A stretch of DNA of 15,387 nt from NCBI GenBank assembly GCA_037384225.1, contig JARROD010000221.1, positions 1 to 15,387 on the forward strand, written 5' to 3'. This stretch comes from JARROD01 sp037384225 (GTDB lineage Bacteria; Pseudomonadota; Gammaproteobacteria; Pseudomonadales; Cellvibrionaceae). Made by a program: the position numbers and the translations under genes. Of this stretch, positions 14,240-15,387 are shown one piece after another. Under the pieces are notes generated by a model. The model was given only the letters and a program-made list of their open reading frames with translations. It made no database searches and was not told the DNA's origin. Position 1 is the first letter of the stretch. Each line of letters opens with the position of its first letter.

Positions 14240-15194
14240 AGACTTGCGGTTGGAAACGGTGCCGGTACCGGAACTGCGGGAAGGGGAAGTCCTGATAAAG
14301 GTGTTGTTGTTGTCGCTGGACCCTTATATGCGCCCGCGTATGAATGATTTGGAATCTTATATGGAACCTGTTGCTCTGAATGCGGTGATGGTGGGTGAAA
14401 GTATCGGACAGGTGTTGGCATCGCGTTGCGAACAATTCGCGGAGGGGGATTATGTCAGCTGTTATTCCGGCTGGCAGGAGTACTATATCGCTTCGGGCGA
14501 GGAGGCGATGTTTTACAAAGTGGACCCCCAAGAGTTGCCGTTGTCAGTTTTTCTCGGTGCTGCTGGTATGCCGGGGCGCACGGGCTATCTGGGGTTGACC
14601 CGGGTTGGCAAACCGGAGTCAGGGGAGACGGTGGTGGTGTCCTCCGCCAGTGGCGGAGTTGGATCGGTGGTCGGCCAAGTGGCAAAAATGCAGGGTTGTC
14701 ACGTTGTGGGCGTGGCTGGCGGCAGGCAAAAATGCGACTATGTCGTCAACGAGTTGGGTTTCGACAGTTGTGTCGACTATAAGGTCGATAGTTTTGCCGA
14801 AGATCTCGCGCGCGCCTGCCCGGACGGTATTGACGTCTACTTTGAAAATGTCGGTGGGGCGGTAACCAAAGCGGTTGCACCGCTGCTAAATAAAGGTTCA
14901 CGGGTGCCGATTTGCGGTTACGTCTCTGCTTATAACGACACCGATCTTGCCAATGCCGAAACACCGTTCCATATTCTGGAAGCCTTGCCCGAGCCACCGG
15001 AGCACAGGTTTTTCCTGGTGACGGAATGGCAGGATGAACATTCTCAGACCACTCGCCAACTGGCCGAATGGGTAGGCGAGGGCAAAATCAAGTACAGGGA
15101 GTCAGTTGCCGAGGGGCTCGAAAATGCGGTCGATGCGTTCCGCGGGATGCTGCGGGGGGAAAACTTTGGCAAACAAATTGTAAAAGTAAGTTAA
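14202..15194 (+). CDS. NADP-dependent oxidoreductase, MDR superfamily (CurA / PTGR-like)
   Basis: 330 aa, slightly short for the family (about 335-345). These enzymes reduce the double bond of enones or related carbonyls with NADPH and lack zinc. Visible are PVPELREGEVLIKVLLLSLDP with YMRPRM (21-47), the conserved AGMPGRTGYLGL (121-132), the nucleotide-binding SASGGVGS (148-155), DVYFENVGG and a C-terminal GENFGKQIVKV. The usual N-terminal strand (about 15-20 residues containing an RP-x-G motif) is missing. Instead residues 1-12 (LTHSAHLNLKRF, TTG start read as Met) are encoded by the end of hairpin element copy 1, with Gly13 at the junction. The core is intact. It is divergent from the TetR gene and flanked by inverted element copies. 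Confidence 0.88.
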   Translation: MTHSAHLNLKRFGDLRLETVPVPELREGEVLIKVLLLSLDPYMRPRMNDLESYMEPVALNAVMVGESIGQVLASRCEQFAEGDYVSCYSGWQEYYIASGEEAMFYKVDPQELPLSVFLGAAGMPGRTGYLGLTRVGKPESGETVVVSSASGGVGSVVGQVAKMQGCHVVGVAGGRQKCDYVVNELGFDSCVDYKVDSFAEDLARACPDGIDVYFENVGGAVTKAVAPLLNKGSRVPICGYVSAYNDTDLANAETPFHILEALPEPPEHRFFLVTEWQDEHSQTTRQLAEWVGEGKIKYRESVAEGLENAVDAFRGMLRGENFGKQIVKVS

Positions 15195-15221
15195 AGTGTA
15201 AGTTAAAGAGTAAGTTAAAAA
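15186..15221. repeat. three 12-bp tandem repeats spanning the MDR stop codon
   Basis: The unit GTAAGTTAAAGW occurs at 15186-15197, 15198-15209 and 15210-15221 (last copy with one change), followed by a partial GTAGCTAA. The first copy contains the last two codons and TAA stop of the MDR gene, so each copy repeats Val-Ser-stop in frame. It lies directly before hairpin element copy 2. Confidence 0.9.
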
Positions 15222-15229
15222 GTAGCTAA

Positions 15230-15387
15230 TATACCCAAAGCGTTTGAGATTTAGGTCTTCAGAGTGCGTCAATTTTTGTTCCTGGCAAGGAGCGACGACG
15301 CCGCGTGGCAGGCCCCACGTAAGGAGGAGCGACGCGGTCAGGGGCAAAAAGGGGCGTGCTCTGGAGGCCTAAATCTCAAACGCTTTG
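15230..15387 (+). mobile_element. hairpin repeat element copy 2 (MITE-like, structured; cut by window end)
   Basis: The left terminal repeat 15236-15255 and right repeat 15368-15387 are perfect 20-bp inverse copies; TATACC precedes the left one. The stem continues inward to about 15286/15337 with one internal mismatch (AA at 15271-15272 opposite GG). Eight pairs are G-U on the plus strand (for example 15256/15367, 15259/15364, 15265/15358, 15266/15357, 15269/15354, 15279/15344, 15280/15343, 15285/15338). The inner hairpin is CGTGG/CCACG with loop CAGGCC (15304-15319). It aligns with the reverse complement of copy 1 except for a ~33-bp shorter middle. The plus strand is the one that folds best, which is the MDR transcript's 3' side. 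The outer right edge is beyond the window. Confidence 0.85.

Noticed and set aside
14202..14250. TTGACG at the end of element copy 1 as an outward promoter -35
   Set aside because: No acceptable -10 at 16-18 bp downstream; the same TTG is better explained as the start codon.
15102..15347. An 81-codon minus-strand open frame at the right end
   Set aside because: Composed of element copy 2, the tandem repeats (giving a repetitive LTYSLTYTLTYF text) and the antisense of the MDR gene. No independent support.
1..15387. CRISPR arrays, tRNA or rRNA genes, transposases, phage or toxin-antitoxin genes
   Set aside because: Looked for on both strands; nothing with adequate sequence support was found.

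Overview
The window reads as chromosomal DNA of a Gram-negative, probably marine gammaproteobacterium. Supporting signs are an E. coli-type RNase II, a cytochrome b561/YceI pair, outer-membrane beta-barrels, a PlpD-like patatin with POTRA and barrel, and an astacin/PPC secreted protease of the kind common in Cellvibrionales- or Alteromonadales-like bacteria. The order-level placement is inference. No rRNA, tRNA, CRISPR array, phage gene or transposase was seen.

Layout. 1-198 is the 3' end of an unrecognised small protein gene (+). 372-2327 is RNase II (-). 2468-5047 is an aldehyde dehydrogenase followed by a class III alcohol/S-(hydroxymethyl)glutathione dehydrogenase (-). 5441-6052 is a small outer-membrane barrel (-). 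6198-7312 is an astacin metalloprotease whose C-terminal PPC domain is cut and out of frame (-). 7530-8787 is a cytochrome b561 plus YceI pair (-). 9031-11245 is a patatin phospholipase/POTRA/barrel protein whose glycine-rich oxyanion motif is missing (+). 11319-13901 holds a TetR regulator, a putidaredoxin-reductase-like flavoprotein and an adrenodoxin-type ferredoxin (-), with no oxygenase in view. 14202-15194 is an MDR-family NADP-dependent oxidoreductase (+).

The most unusual part is the right end. The MDR gene is bracketed by two inverted copies of a 150-200 bp element (about 14034-14239 and 15230-15387). Each copy has a perfect terminal inverted repeat of about 20 bp that continues inward as a stem of about 50 bp. 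In both copies nearly all internal mismatches are G-U pairs on the same element strand. Several pairs also differ between the copies by double changes that keep pairing. This points to a structured, possibly mobile RNA or single-stranded-DNA hairpin family rather than a plain MITE. The first copy runs into the MDR reading frame and appears to supply its Shine-Dalgarno-like sequence, its TTG start and its first 12-13 codons. A decayed end of the same family may lie between the ferredoxin and reductase genes. The window stops at the end of the second copy, which would fit a contig break in a multicopy repeat.

The two internally damaged secreted-protein genes (astacin/PPC and patatin) form a second theme. 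Each has lost a short internal segment with a change of frame. They could be real pseudogenes or assembly collapses.
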